NCBI GenBank assembly: GCA_013076295.1
Contig: RQOL01000429.1
Coordinates: forward strand, 42,926-106,925
DNA length: 64,000 bases
Direction: 5' to 3'
DNA from: Sanderia malayensis
Lineage: Eukaryota; Cnidaria; Scyphozoa; Semaeostomeae; Pelagiidae
Numbering within the stretch: the first letter of the stretch is position 1; each line of letters begins with the position of its first letter. Under the pieces are notes generated by a model. That model had not been told where the DNA came from, made no database searches, and saw nothing but the letters and a program-made list of their open reading frames with translations. A program made the translations under genes and the position numbers. Below are positions 1 to 12,391 of the stretch, one piece after another.

Positions 1-800
1 TAAAATACACATGTATTTTTTTCTTTTCAGTGATATCAATTTTCGTTCACACAACTGGCACATGAAATCCCAATATTATGGCTGAAACTAAGTAAAATAC
101 ACATGGAAGTTCTTGTTTTGAGTGATATTAACATTCGTTCACACTAATTGCACACGAATCCACGCTGTTACAGTTGAAACTAATTGAAATACACATGCAT
201 TTGCTTGTTTTCAGTGATATTAACATTCGTTCACACTATTTGCACATGAATTAACGTTATTACAGCTGAAACTAAGTAAAGTACAAATGCAATTTTTTGT
301 TTTGAGTCATATTAACATTCATTCACGCTAATTGCACATGAATCCACGTTATTGCAGTTGAAACTAAGTGAAATACACACGCATGTGCTTGTTTTCGGTG
401 ATATTAACATTGGTTGACACTAATTGCCCATGAATTCACGTTATTACAGCTGAATCTAAGTGAAATACACAAGCATATGCTTGTTTTCAGTGATATTAAC
501 ATTCGTCTACACGAATTGCACATAAATCCACGTTATTACAGTTGAAACTAAGTGAAATACACATGGATTTGCTAGTTTTCAGTGAGAGTACCTTCGTTCA
601 CACTATTTCCATATGAATCCACGTTATTGTAGTTCAAATTAAGTCAAATACACATGCATTGGCTTGTTTTCAGTGATATTAACATTCATTGACAATAATG
701 GCACATGACATCACGTTAGTACAGTGCAAACTAAATAAAATACACATGCAATTACTTGTTCCCAGTGATTTTAACATTCGTTCACACTAATTGCACACGA
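1..800 (+). repeat. Long-range block R1, left copy
   Basis: This stretch of 8-9 monomers reappears at about 5,875-6,674. The offset is 5,874 at each landmark checked: CCAATATTATG at 70 and 5,944, TGAATCTAAG at 451 and 6,325. Shared private variants include TGTTCCCAGTG near the right end, ACAAGCATATGC and CCCATGAATTCACG. The copies differ by scattered substitutions, and homology fades at about 770-800 where one copy has CACACGAATCC and the other CATATGAATTC. The block starts at the window edge, so its true left boundary is not visible. Confidence 0.9.
134..225 (+). repeat. Example 92-bp monomer
   Basis: One representative unit, shown to fix the phase. It holds in order the TTCACAC start, the TTGCACA/TGAAT segment, the ACG(T/C) CpG, the CAGTTGAAACTAA segment, ATACACATGCAT, the pyrimidine-rich CTTGTTTTCAG and the GATATTAACATTCG end. 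Typical variation between units is a handful of substitutions at fixed places: CACATG/CACACG/CATATG, AATTCACG/AATCCACG/AATTAACG, CAGTTG/CAGCTG/CAGTGC/CAGCCG, CATTTGC/CATATGC/CAATTAC/GATTAGC and GTGATATTAACATT/GTGATTATAACATT/GTGAGATTACCTT. These variant combinations define the monomer subtypes used to trace the higher-order repeats. Confidence 0.95.
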
Positions 801-1094
801 ATCCACGTTATTACAGTTGAGACTAAGTGAAATACACATGCATTTGCCTGTTTTCAGTGATATTAACATTCGTTCACACTAATTGCACATGAATTCTCGT
901 TATTACAGCTGAAACTAAGTGAAATGCACATGAATCTGCTTGTTTTCAGTGATATCAACATTCGTTCCTACTAACTGCACTTGAATTCACGTTATTGCAG
1001 TTGGAACTAAGTAAAATACACATGCATTTTTTCTTTTCAGTGATATCAATTTTCGTTCACACTACTGGCAGATGAAATCCCAATATTATGGCTG
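801..1094 (+). repeat. Satellite monomers, no local higher-order repeat
   Basis: Three monomers linking block R1 to the 550-bp repeats. The segment from about 930 resembles about 7,120-7,300 (GAATCTGC followed by TTCCTACTAACTGCACTTG and the CCAATATTATGG monomer), at an offset of about 6,190. No other structure seen. Confidence 0.8.
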
Positions 1095-2345
1095 AAACTA
1101 AGTAAAATACACATGGAAGTTCTTGTTTTGAGTGATATTAACATTCGTTCACACTAATTGCACACGAATCCACGCTATTACCGTTGAAACTAATTGAAAT
1201 AAACATGCATTTGCTTGTTTTCAGTGATATTAACATTCGTTTTCACTATTTGCACATGAGTTAACGTTTTTACAGTTGAAACTAAGTGAAATACACATGG
1301 GTTTGCTTGTTTTCAGTGAGATTACCTTCGTTCACACTATTTCCACATGAATCCACGTTATTTTAGTTGAAATTAAGTCAAATACACATCAATTGGCTTG
1401 TGTTCAGTGATATTAACATTCGTTCACACTATTTGCACATGAATTAACGTTATTACAGTTGAAACTAAGTGAAATACACATGGGTTTGCTTGTTTTCAGT
1501 GAGATTACCTTCGTTCACACTATTTCCACATGAATCCACGTTATTGTAGTTGAAATTAAGTCAAATACACATGCATTGGCTTGTTTTTAGTGATATTAAC
1601 ATTCGTTGACACTAATTGCACATGACTTCACGTTAGTACAGTGCAAGCTAAGTAAAATACACATGAAAGTTCTTGTTTTAAGCGATATTAACATTCGTTC
1701 ACACTTATTGCACACGAATCCACGCTATTACAGTCGAAACTTATTGAAATACACATGCATTTGCTTATTTTCAGTGACATTAACATTCGTTTTCACTATT
1801 TGCACATGAGTTAACGTTATTACAGTTGAAACTAAGTGAAATACACATGGGTTTGCTTGTTTTCAGTGAGATTACCTTCGTTCACACTATTTCCACATGA
1901 ATCCACGTTATTTTAGTTGAAATTAAGTCAAATACACATCAATTGGCTTGTTTTCAGTGATATTAACATTCGTTCACACTATTAGCACATGAATTAACGT
2001 TATTACAGTTGAAACTAAGTGAAATATACATGGGTTTGCTTGTTTTTAGTGAGATTACCTTCGTTCACACTATTTCCACATGAATCCACGTTATTGTAGT
2101 TGAAATTAAGTCAAATACACATGCATTGGCTTGTTTTTAGTGATATTAACATTCGTTGACACTAATTGCACATGACTTCACGTTAGTACAGTGCAAGCTA
2201 AGTAAAATACACATGAAAGTTCTTGTTTTAAGCGATATCAACATTCGTTTACACTTATTGCACACGAATCCACGCTATTACAGTCGAAACTTATTGAAAT
2301 ACACATGCATTTGCTTATTTTCAGTGACATTAACATTCGTTCACA
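1095..2345 (+). repeat. Higher-order repeat, 6-mer, 550 bp, about 2.3 copies
   Basis: Copies begin at about 1,095, 1,645 and 2,195. The GGGTTTGC variant sits at 1,299 and 1,482 in copy one and at 1,849 and 2,032 in copy two, an offset of 550 in both cases. CATTCGTTTTCACTATTTGC is also shared. Six monomers would be 552 bp, so two bases were lost before the duplication. The open frames of 67 codons at 1,606-1,809 and 2,156-2,359 are the same monomer pair in successive copies and do not look like genes. The third copy ends at about 2,345, where TTCACTATTTGC is replaced by a plain monomer. Confidence 0.9.
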
Positions 2346-2451
2346 CTAATTGCACATGAATTTACGTTATTACAGCTGAAACTAAATAAAATACACATGC
2401 AATTACTTGTTTTCAGTGATATTAACATTCGTTCACGCTAATTGCATATGA
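2346..2451 (+). repeat. Satellite monomer between two higher-order repeats
   Basis: About one monomer of the CAATTAC type with CATATGAATTC, linking the 550-bp and 1,100-bp repeats. Nothing else seen. Confidence 0.7.
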
Positions 2452-4275
2452 ATTCACGTTTTTGCAGCCGAAACTAATTGAAACACGCATGCATTTGCTT
2501 ATTTTCAGTGATATTAACATTCGTTTACACTATTTGCACATGAATTAACGTTATTAGAGTTGAAACTAAGTGAAATGCACATGGATTAGCTTGTTTTCAG
2601 TGAGATTACCTTCGTTCACACTATTTCCACATGAATCCACGTTATTGTAGTTGAAATTAAGTCAAATACACATCCATTGGCTTGTTTTCAGTGATATTAA
2701 CATTCGTTCACACTATTTGTACATGAATTAACGTTATTACAGTTGAAACTAAGTGAAATACACATGGGTTTGCTTGTTTTCAGTGAGATTACCTTCGTTC
2801 ACACTATTTCCACATGAATCCACGTTATTGTAGTCGAAATTAAGTCAAATACACAAGCATTTGCTTATTTTCAGTGACATTAACATTCGTTTTCACTATT
2901 TGCACATGAGTTAACGTTATTACAGTTGAAACTAAGTGAAATACACATGGGTTTGCTTGTTTTCAGTGAGATTACCTTCGTTCACACTATTTCCACATGA
3001 ACCCACTTTATTGTAGTTGAAATTAAGTCAAATGCACATCCATTGGCTTGTTTTCAGTGATATTAACATTCGTTCACACAATTTGCACATGAATTAACGT
3101 TATTACAGTTGAAACTAAGTGAAATACACATGGGTTTGCTTGTTTTCAGTGAGATTACCTTCGTTCACACTATTTCCACATGAATCCACGTTATTGTAGT
3201 TGAAATTATGTCAAATACAGATGCATTGGCTTATTTTCAGTGATATTAACATTCGTTGACACTAATTGCACATGACTTCACGTTAGTACAGTGCAAACTA
3301 AATAAAATACACATGGAATTACTTGTTTTCAGTGATTATAACATTCTTTCACACTAATTGCACATTAATCTACGCTTTCACAGTTGAAACTAATTGAAAT
3401 ACACATGGATTAGCTTGCTTTCAGTGATATTAACATTCGTTCACACTATTTGCACATGAATTCACGTTATTACAGTTGAAACTAAGAAAAATACACGCGC
3501 ATTTGTTTGTTTTCAGTGATATTAACATTCGTTCACACTAACTGCACTTGAATTCACGTTTTTGCAGCCGAAACTAATTGAAACACGCATGCATTTGCTT
3601 ATTTTCAGTGATATTAACATTCGTTTACACTATTTGCACATGAATTAACGTTATTACAGTTGAAACTAAGTGAAATGCACATGGATTAGCTTGTTTTCAG
3701 TGAGATTACCTTCGTTCACACTATTTCCACATGAATCCACGTTATTGTAGTTGAAATTAAGTCAAATACACATCCATTGGCTTGTTTTCAGTGATATTAA
3801 CATTCGTTCACACTATTTGCACGTGAATTAACGTTATTACAGTTGAAACTAAGTGAAATACACATGGGTTTTCTTGTTTTCAGTGAGATTACCTTCGTTC
3901 ACACTATTTCCACATGAATCCACGTTATTGTAGTTGAAATTAAGTCAAATACACATGCATTTGCTTATTTTCAGTGACATTAACATTCGTTTTCACTATT
4001 TGCACATGAGTTAACGTTATTACAGTTGAAACTAAGTGAAATACACATGGGTTTGCTTGTTTTCAGTGAGATTACCTTCGTTCACACTATTTCCACATGA
4101 ACCCACTTTATTGTAGTTGAAATTAAGTCAAATACACATCCATTGGCTTGTTTTCAGTGATATTAACATTCGTTCACACTATTTGCACATGAATTAACGT
4201 TATTACAGTTGAAACTAAGTGAAATGCACATGGATTTGCTTGTTTTCAGTGAGATTACCTTCGTTCACACTATCT
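2452..4275 (+). repeat. Higher-order repeat, 12-mer, 1,100 bp, about 1.7 copies
   Basis: Copy one spans about 2,452-3,551 and copy two about 3,552-4,275. GCAGCCGAAACTAATTG lies at 2,464 and 3,564; the GGGTTTGC variants at 2,766 and 2,949 match 3,866 and 4,049; all are 1,100 bp apart. Within each copy the same GGGTTTGC and GAGATTACCTTCG monomers as in the 550-bp repeat alternate about 183 bp apart, so this unit was assembled from the same subtypes. Copy two breaks off where TATTTCCACATG becomes TATCTGCACATG. Confidence 0.88.
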
Positions 4276-4787
4276 GCACATGAATTAACGTTATTACAGC
4301 CGAAGCTAAGTAAAGTACACATGCAATTACTTGTTTGGAGTGATATTAGCATTCGTTCATGCTGATTGCATATGAATTCACGTTTTTGCAGCCGAAACTA
4401 ATTGAAATACACGTGCATTTGCTTATTTTCAGTGATATTAACATTCGTTTACACTATTTGCACATGAATTAACGTTACTACAGTTGAAACTGAGTGAAAT
4501 ACACATGCATTTGCTTGTTTTCAGTGATATTAACATTTATTCACACTATTTCCACATGAATTCACGTTATTACAATGCAAACTAATTAAAATACACATGG
4601 AATTATTTGTTTTGAGTTATATTAACATTCGTTCAGACTAATTGCACATAAATCCACGTTATCACAGTTGAAACTAAGTGAAATACACATGCATTTGCCT
4701 GTTTTCAGTGATATTAACATTCGTTCACACTAATTGCACATGAATTCACGTTATTACAGCTGAAACTAAATAAAATACACATGCAAT
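4276..4787 (+). repeat. Satellite monomers, no local higher-order repeat
   Basis: About 5-6 monomers of mixed subtypes, including CAGCCG, GGAATTATTTG and CATTTGCCTG variants that recur elsewhere between 6 and 17 kb. No unrelated sequence seen. Confidence 0.75.
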
Positions 4788-5874
4788 TACTTGTTTTCAG
4801 TGATTATAACATTCTTTCACACTAATTGCACATTAATCTACGCTTTTACAGTTGAAACTAATTGAAATACACATGGATTAGCTTGCTTTCAGTGATATTA
4901 ACATTCGTTCACACTATTTGCACATGAATTCACGTTATTACAGTTGAAACTAAGAAAAATACACGCGCATTTGTTTGTTTTCAGTGATATTAACATTCGT
5001 TCACTCTAACTGCACTTGAATTCACGTTATTGCAGTTGGAACTAAGTAAAATACACATGCATTTTTTTCTTTTCAGTGATATCAATTTTCGTTCACACTA
5101 CTGGCAGATGAAATCCCAATATTATGGCTGAAACTAAGTAAAATACACATGGAAGTTCTTGTTTTGAGTGATATTAACATTCGTTCACACTAATTGCACA
5201 CGAATCCTCGCTATTACCGTTGAAACTAATTGAAATAAACATGCATTTGCTTGTTTTCAGTGATATAAACATTCGTTCACACTATTTGCACATGAATTAA
5301 CGTTATTACAGCTGAAACTAAGTAAAGTACACATGCAATTTTTTGTTTTCAGTGATTATAACATTCTTTCACACTAATTGCACATTAATCTACGCTTTTA
5401 CAGTTGAAACTAATTGATATACACATGGATTAGCTTGCTTTCAGTGATATTAACATTCGTTCACACTATTTGCACATGAATTCACGTTATTACAGTTGAA
5501 ACTAAGAAAAATACACGCGCATTTGTTTGTTTTCAGTGATATTAACATTCGTTCACTCTAACTGCACTTGAATTCACGTTATTGCAGTTGGAACTAAGTA
5601 AAATACACATGCATTTTTTTCTTTTCAGTGATATCAATTTTCGTTCACACTACTGGCAGATGAAATCCCAATATTATGGCTGAAACTAAGTAAAATACAC
5701 ATGGAAGTTCTTGTTTTGAGTGATATTAACATTCGTTCACACTATTTGCACATGAATTCACGTTATTACAGTTGAAACTAAGAAAAATACACGCGCATTT
5801 GTTTGTTTTCAGTGATATTAACATTCGTTCACACTAACTGCACTTGAAGTCACGTTATTGCAGTTGGAACTAAG
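4788..5874 (+). repeat. Higher-order repeat, 6-mer, 552 bp, plus 3-mer
   Basis: TGATTATAAC lies at 4,801 and 5,353, and CCAATATTATGG at 5,116 and 5,668, both 552 bp apart (6 x 92). Copy one is about 4,788-5,339 and copy two about 5,340-5,745. A further CCAATATTATGG at 5,944 is 276 bp (3 x 92) beyond the last, showing that half of the unit was added again. Marker variants are TTCAGTGATTATAACATTC, ACGCGCATTTGTTTG and TTTTTCTTTTCAGTGATATC. Confidence 0.87.
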
Positions 5875-6674
5875 TAAAATACACATGTATTTTTTTCTTT
5901 TCACTGATATCAATTTTCGTTCACACTACTGGCACATGAAATCCCAATATTATGGCTGAAACTAAGTAAAATACACATGGAAGTTCTTGTTTTGAGTGAT
6001 ATTAACATTCGTTCACACTAATTGCACACGAATCCACGCTATTACAGTTGAAACTAATTGAAATACACATGCATTTGCTTGTTTTCAGTGATATTAACAT
6101 TCGGTCACACTATTTGCACATGAATTAACGTTATTACAGCTGAAACTAAGTAAAGTACAATTGCAATTTTTTGTTTTGAGTCATATTAACATTCGTTCAC
6201 GCTAATTGCACATGAATCCACGATATGGCAGTTGAAACTAAGTGAAATACACATGCATGTGCTTGTTTTCAGTGATATTAACATTGGTTGACACTAATTG
6301 CCCATGAATTCACGTTATTACAGCTGAATCTAAGTGAAATACACAAGCATATGCTTGTTTTCAGTGATATTAACATTCGTCTACACTAATTGCACATAAA
6401 TCCACGTTATTACAGTTGAAACTAAGTGAAATACACATGGATTTGCTTGTTTTCAGTGAGATTACCTTCGTTCACACTATTTCCATATGAATCCACGTTA
6501 TTGTAGTTCAAAATAAGTCAAATACACATGCATTGGCTTGTTTTCAGTGATATTAACATTCATTGACAATAATTGCACATGACATCACGTTAGTACAGTG
6601 CAAACTAAATAAAATACACATGCAATTACTTGTTCCCAGTGATATTAACATTCGTTCACACTAATTGCATATGA
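5875..6674 (+). repeat. Long-range block R1, right copy
   Basis: Copy of 1-800 at a constant offset of 5,874. It abuts directly the 552-bp repeats on its left. Rare variants shared with the left copy (TTCCCAGTG, ACACAAGCATATGC, the GACATCACGTTAG unit) argue for duplication of the whole block rather than independent mutation. Confidence 0.9.
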
Positions 6675-6780
6675 ATTCACATTTTTGCAGCCGAAACTAA
6701 TTGAAACACACATGCATTTGCTTATTTTCAGTGATATTAACATTCGTTTACACTATTTGCACATGAATTAACGTTATTAC
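6675..6780 (+). repeat. Satellite monomer left of a breakpoint
   Basis: About one monomer of the CAGCCG type followed by a TTTACACTATTTGC unit that stops at ACGTTATTAC, 6,771-6,780. The next bases are not satellite. Confidence 0.8.
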
Positions 6781-6809
6781 ATGTAAATGCATGTTATTAA
6801 ATGCACGTC
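6781..6809 (+). other. Filler sequence at an off-phase satellite junction
   Basis: Twenty-nine bases rich in ATGTAAATGC and ATGTTATTAAATGC lie between two copies of ACGTTATTAC (6,771-6,780 and 6,810-6,819). Those landmarks are 39 bp apart here instead of 92, so the monomer phase jumps. The filler itself has internal near-repeats (AAATGCA twice, ATTA), as expected of templated end-joining. It is one of the few bits of the window that does not align to the monomer. Confidence 0.75.
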
Positions 6810-7084
6810 ACGTTATTACAGATGAAACTAAGTGAAATACACATGCATTTGCCTGTTTTCAGTGATATTAACATTCGTTCACACTAATTGCACATGAATT
6901 CACGTTATTACAGCTGAAACTAAATAAAATACATATGCAATTACTTGTTTTCAGTGATTATAACATTCTTTCACACTAATTGCACATTAATCTACGCTTT
7001 TACAGTTGAAACTAACTGAAATACACATGGATTAGCTTGCTTTCAGTGATATTAACATTCGTTCACATTAATTGCACACGAATT
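6810..7084 (+). repeat. Satellite monomers right of the filler
   Basis: Three ordinary monomers of the CATTTGCCTG, CAATTAC/GATTATAAC and GATTAGC types leading into block R2. Nothing else seen. Confidence 0.75.
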
Positions 7085-8530
7085 GACGTTATTACCATTG
7101 AAACTAAGTGAAATGCACATGAATCTGCTTGTTTTCAGTGATATCAACATTCGTTCCTACTAACTGCACTTGAATTCACGTTATTGCAGTTGGAACTAAG
7201 TAAAATACACATGCATTTTTTTCTTTTCAGTGATATCAATTTTTGTTCACACTACTGGCAGATGAAATCCCAATATTATGGCTGAAACTAAGTAAAATAC
7301 ACATGGAAGTTCTTGTTTTGAGTGATATTAACATTCGTTCACACTAATTGCACACGAATCCACGCTATTACCGTTGAAACTAATTGAAATAAACATGCAT
7401 TTGCTTGTTTTCAGTGATATTAACATTCGTTCACACTATTTGCACATGAATTTCCGTTATTACAGCTGAAACTAAGTAAAGTACACATGCAATTTTTTGT
7501 TTTGACTGATATTAACATTCGTTCACGCTAATTGCACATGAATCCACGTTATTGCAGTTGAAACTAAGTGAAATACATATGCATGTGCTTGTTTTCAGTG
7601 ATTTTAACATTGGTTGACACTAATTGCCCATGAATTCACGTTATTACAGCTGAATCTAAGTGAAATACACAAGCATATGCTTATTTTCAGTGATATTAAC
7701 ATTCGTCTACACTAATTGCACATAAATCCACGTTATTACAGTTGAAACTAAGTGAAATACACATGGATTTGCTTGTTTTCAGTGAGATTACCTTCGTTCA
7801 CACTATTTCCACATGAATCCACGTAATTGTAGTTGAAACTAAGTCAAATACACTTGCATTGGCTTGTTTTCAGTGATATTAACATTCGTTGGCACTAATT
7901 GCACATGACATCACGTTAGTACAGTGCAAACTAAATAAAATACACATGCATTGGCTTGTTTTCAGTGATATTAACATTCGTTGACACTAATTGCACATTA
8001 CTTGACGTTAGTACAGTGCAAACTAAATAAAATACACATGCAATTACTTGTTCTCAGTGATATTAACATTCGTTCACACTAATTGCACATGAATTCACGT
8101 TATTACAGCTGAAACTAAATAAAATACACATGCAATTACTTGTTTTCAGTAATTATAACATTCTTTCACACTAATTGCACATTAATCTACGCTTTTACAG
8201 TTGAAACTAATTGAAATACACATGGATTAGCTTGCTTTCAGTGATATTAACATTCGTTCACACTATTTGCACATGAATTCACGTTATTACAGTTGAAACT
8301 AAGAAAAATACACGCGCATTTGCCTGTTCTCACTGATATTAACATTCGTTCACACTAATTGCACATGAATTCACGTTATTACAGCTGAAACTAAATAAAA
8401 TACACATGCAATTACTTGTTTTCAGTAATTATAACATTCTTTCACACTAATTGCACAATAATTTACGCTTTTACAGTTGAAACTAATTGAAATACACATG
8501 GATTAGCTTGCTTTCAGTGATATTAACATT
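7085..8530 (+). repeat. Long-range block R2, left copy
   Basis: About 16 monomers repeated at about 10,946-12,391 with an offset of 3,861 (42 x 92 less 3). Landmarks: ATTACCATTG at 7,091 and 10,952, CCAATATTATGG at 7,270 and 11,131, ACGTAATTGT at 7,821 and 11,682. The ACGTAATTG variant is rare and found in both copies. Right-hand homology ends near 8,530, where one copy has CACTATTTGC and the other CACATTAATTGC. Confidence 0.9.
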
Positions 8531-10945
8531 CGTTCACACTATTTGCACATGAATTCACGTTATTACAGTTGAAACTAAGAAAAATACACCCGCATTTGTT
8601 TGTTTTCAGTGATATTAACATTCGTTCACACTAACTGCACTTGAATTCACGTTATTGCAGTTGGAACTAAGTAAAATACACATGCATTTCTTTCTTTTCA
8701 GTGATATCAATTTTCGTTCACACTACTGGCAGATGAAATCCCAATATTATGGCTGAAACTAAGTAAAATACACATGGAAGTTCTTGTTTTGAGTGATATT
8801 AACATTCGTTCACACTAATTGCACACGAATACACGCTATTACCGTTGAAACTAATTGAAATAAACATGCATTTGCTTGTTTTCAGTGATATTAACATTCG
8901 TTCACACTATTTGCACATGAATTTACGTTATTACAGCTGAAACTAAGTAAAGTACACATGCAATTTTTTGTTTTCAGTGATTATAACATTCTTTCACACT
9001 AATTGCACATTAATCTACGCTTTTACAGTTGAAACTAATTGAAATACACATGGATTAGCTTGCTTTCAGTGATATTAACATTCGTTCACACTATTTGCAC
9101 ATGAATTCACGTTATTACAGTTGAAACTAAGAAAAATACACGCGCATTTGTTTGTTTTCAGTGATATTAACATTCGTTCACACTAACTGCACTTGAATTC
9201 ACGTTATTGCAGTTGGAACTAAGTAAAATACACATGTATTTTTTTCTTTTCAGTGATATCAATTTTCGTTCACACTACTGGCACATGAAATCCCAATATT
9301 ATGGCTGAAACTAAGTAAAATACACATGGAAGTTCTTGTTTTGAGTGATATTAACATTCGTTCACACTAATTGCACACGAATCCACGCTATTACAGTTGA
9401 AACTAATTGAAATACACATGCATTTGCTTGTTTTCAGTGATATTGACATTCGTTCACACTATTTGCACATGAATTCACGTTATTACAGTTGAAACTAAGA
9501 AAAATACACCCGCATTTGTTTGTTTTCAGTGATATTAACATTCGTTCACACTAACTGCACTTGAATTCACGTTATTGCAGTTGGAACTAAGTAAAATACA
9601 CATGCATTTTTTTCTTTTCAGTGATATCAATTTTCGTTCACACTACTGGCAGATGAAATCCCAATATTATGGCTGAAACTAAGTAAAATACACATGGAAG
9701 TTCTTGTTTTGAGTGATATTAACATTCGTTCACACTAATTGCACACGAATACACGCTATTACCGTTGAAACTAATTGAAATAAACATGCATTTGCTTGTT
9801 TTCAGTGATATTAACATTCGTTCACACTATTTGCACATGAATTTACGTTATTACAGCTGAAACTAAGTAAAGTACACATGCAATTTTTGTTTTCAGTGAT
9901 TATAACATTCTTTCACACTAATTGCACATTAATCTACGCTTTTACAGTTGAAACTAATTGAAATACACATGGATTAGCTTGCTTTCAGTGATATTAACAT
10001 TCGTTCACACTATTTGCACATGAATTCACGTTATTACAGTTGAAACTAAGAAAAATACACCCGCATTTGTTTGTTTTCAGTGATATTAACATTCGTTCAC
10101 ACTAACTGCACTTGAATTCACGTTATTGCAGTTGGAACTAAGTAAAATACACATGCATTTTTTTCTTTTCAGTGATATCAATTTTCGTTCACACTACTGG
10201 CAGATGAAATCCCAATATTATGGCTGAAACTAAGTAAAATACACATGGAAGTTCTTGTTTGAGTGATATTAACATTCGTTCACACTAATTGCACACGAAT
10301 ACACGCTATTACCGTTGAAACTAATTGAAATAAACATGCATTTGCTTGTTTTCAGTGATATTAACATTCGTTCACACTATTTGCACATGAATTTACGTTA
10401 TTACAGCTGAAACTAAGTAAAGTACACATGCAATTTTTTGTTTTCAGAGATTATAACATTCTTTCACACTAATTGCACATTAATCTACGCTTTTACAGTT
10501 GAAACTAATTGAAATACACATGGATTAGCTTGCTTTCAGTGATATTAACATTCGTTCACACTATTTGCACATGAATTCACGTTATTACCGTTGAAACTAA
10601 GAAAAATACACGCGCATTTGTTTGTTTTCAGTGATATTAACATTCGTTCACACTAACTGCACTTGAATTCACGTTATTGCAGTTGGAACTAAGTAAAATA
10701 CACATGTATTTTTTTCTTTTCTGTGATATCAATTTTCGTTCACACTACTGGCACATGAAATCCCAATATTATGGCTGAAACTAAGTAAAATACACATGGA
10801 AGTTCTTGTTTTGAGTGATATTAACATTCGTTCACACTAATTGCACACGAATCCACGCTATTACAGTTGAAACTAATTGAAATACACATGCATCTGCTTG
10901 TTTTCAGTGATATTAACATTCGTTCACACTATTTGCACAAGAATT
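8531..10945 (+). repeat. Higher-order repeats, 10-mer (920 bp) and 6-mer (551-552 bp)
   Basis: CCAATATTATGG falls at 8,741, 9,293, 9,661, 10,212, 10,763 and 11,131, spacings of 552, 368, 551, 551 and 368, all close to 4 or 6 monomers. CAATTTTTTG-type markers at 8,961, 9,881 and 10,431 give 920 and 550. The simplest reading is a 552-bp unit in tandem with a 368-bp partial unit inserted twice. Variants are the same as in the 4.8-5.9 kb repeats, so the two zones share an origin. Neighbouring copies are very alike, which points to recent amplification. Confidence 0.87.
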
Positions 10946-12391
10946 CACGTTATTACCATTGAAACTAAGTGAAATGCACATGAATCTGCTTGTTTTCAGT
11001 GATATCAACATTCGTTCCTACTAACTGCACTTGAATTCACGTTATTGCAGTTGGAACTAAGTAAAATACACATGCATTTTTTTCTTTTCAGTGATATCAA
11101 TTTTCGTTCACACTACTGGCAGATGAAATCCCAATATTATGGCTGAAACTAAGTAAAATACACATGGAAGTTCTTGTTTTGAGTGATATTAACATTCGTT
11201 CACACTAATTGCACACGAATCCACGCTATTACCGTGGAAACTAATTGAAATAAACATGCATTTGCTTGTTTTCAGTGATATTAACATTCGTTCACACTAT
11301 TTGCACATGAATTTACGTTATTACAGCTGAAACTAAGTAAAGTACACATGCAATTTTTTGTTTTGACTGATATTAACATTCGTTCACGCTAATTGCACAT
11401 GAATCCACGTTATTGCAGTTGAAACTAAGTGAAATACATATGCATGTGCTTGTTTTCTGTGATTTTAACATTGGTTGACACTAATTGCCCATGAATTCAC
11501 GTTATTACAGCTGAATCTAAGTGAAATACACAAGCATATGCTTATTTTCAGTGATATTAACATTCGTCTACACTAATTGCACATAAATCCACGTTATTAA
11601 AGTTGAAACTAAGTGAAATACCCATGGATTTGCTTGTTTTCAGTGAGATTACCTTCGTTCACACTATTTCCACATGAATCCACGTAATTGTAGTTGAAAC
11701 TAAGTCAAATACACTTGCATTGGCTTGTTTTCAGTGATAATAACATTCGTTGACACTAATTGCACATGACATCACGTTAGTACAGTGCAAACTAAATAAA
11801 ATACACATGCACTGGCTTGTTTTCAGTGATATTAACATTCGTTGACACTAATTGCACATTACTTCAGGTTAGTACAGTGCAAACTAAATAAAATACACAT
11901 GCAATTACTTGTTCTCAGTGATATTAACATTCGTTCACACTAATTGCACATGAATTCACGTTATTACAGCTGAAACTAAATAAAATACACATGCAATTAC
12001 TTGTTTTCAGTAATTATAACATTCTTTCACACTAATTGCACATTAATCTACGCTTTTACAGTTGAAACTAATTGAAATACACATGGATTAGCTTGCTTTC
12101 AGTGATATTAACATTCGTTCACACTATTTGCACATGAATTCACGTTATTACAGTTGAAACTAAGAAAAATACACGCGCATTTGCCTGTTTTCAGTGATAT
12201 TAACATTCGTTCACACTAATTGCACATGAATTCACGTTATTACAGCTGAAACTAAATGAAATACACATGCAATTACTTGTTTTCAGTGATTATGAAATTC
12301 TTTCACACTAATTGCACATTAATCTACGCTTTTACAGTTGAAACTAATTGAAATACACATGGATTAGCTTGCTTTCAGTGATATTAACATT
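10946..12391 (+). repeat. Long-range block R2, right copy
   Basis: Copy of 7,085-8,530 at offset 3,861. It follows directly the 552-bp repeats, so those repeats lie between the two R2 copies and probably expanded after, or as part of, the event that separated them. Confidence 0.9.

Noticed and set aside
1606..1809. Short open reading frames of 60-74 codons on both strands, here and at 2,156, 32,049-34,095, 36,733, 38,658, 40,437-40,914, 41,823, 43,706-44,101, 45,027, 46,221, 47,468, 49,218, 51,489, 52,309 and 58,338
   Set aside because: Each is about two monomers translated, low in complexity, often open in both strands over the same bases, with no recognisable domain. They recur only because the underlying units are duplicated. 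Starts and stops fall at subtype differences, not at gene-like signals.
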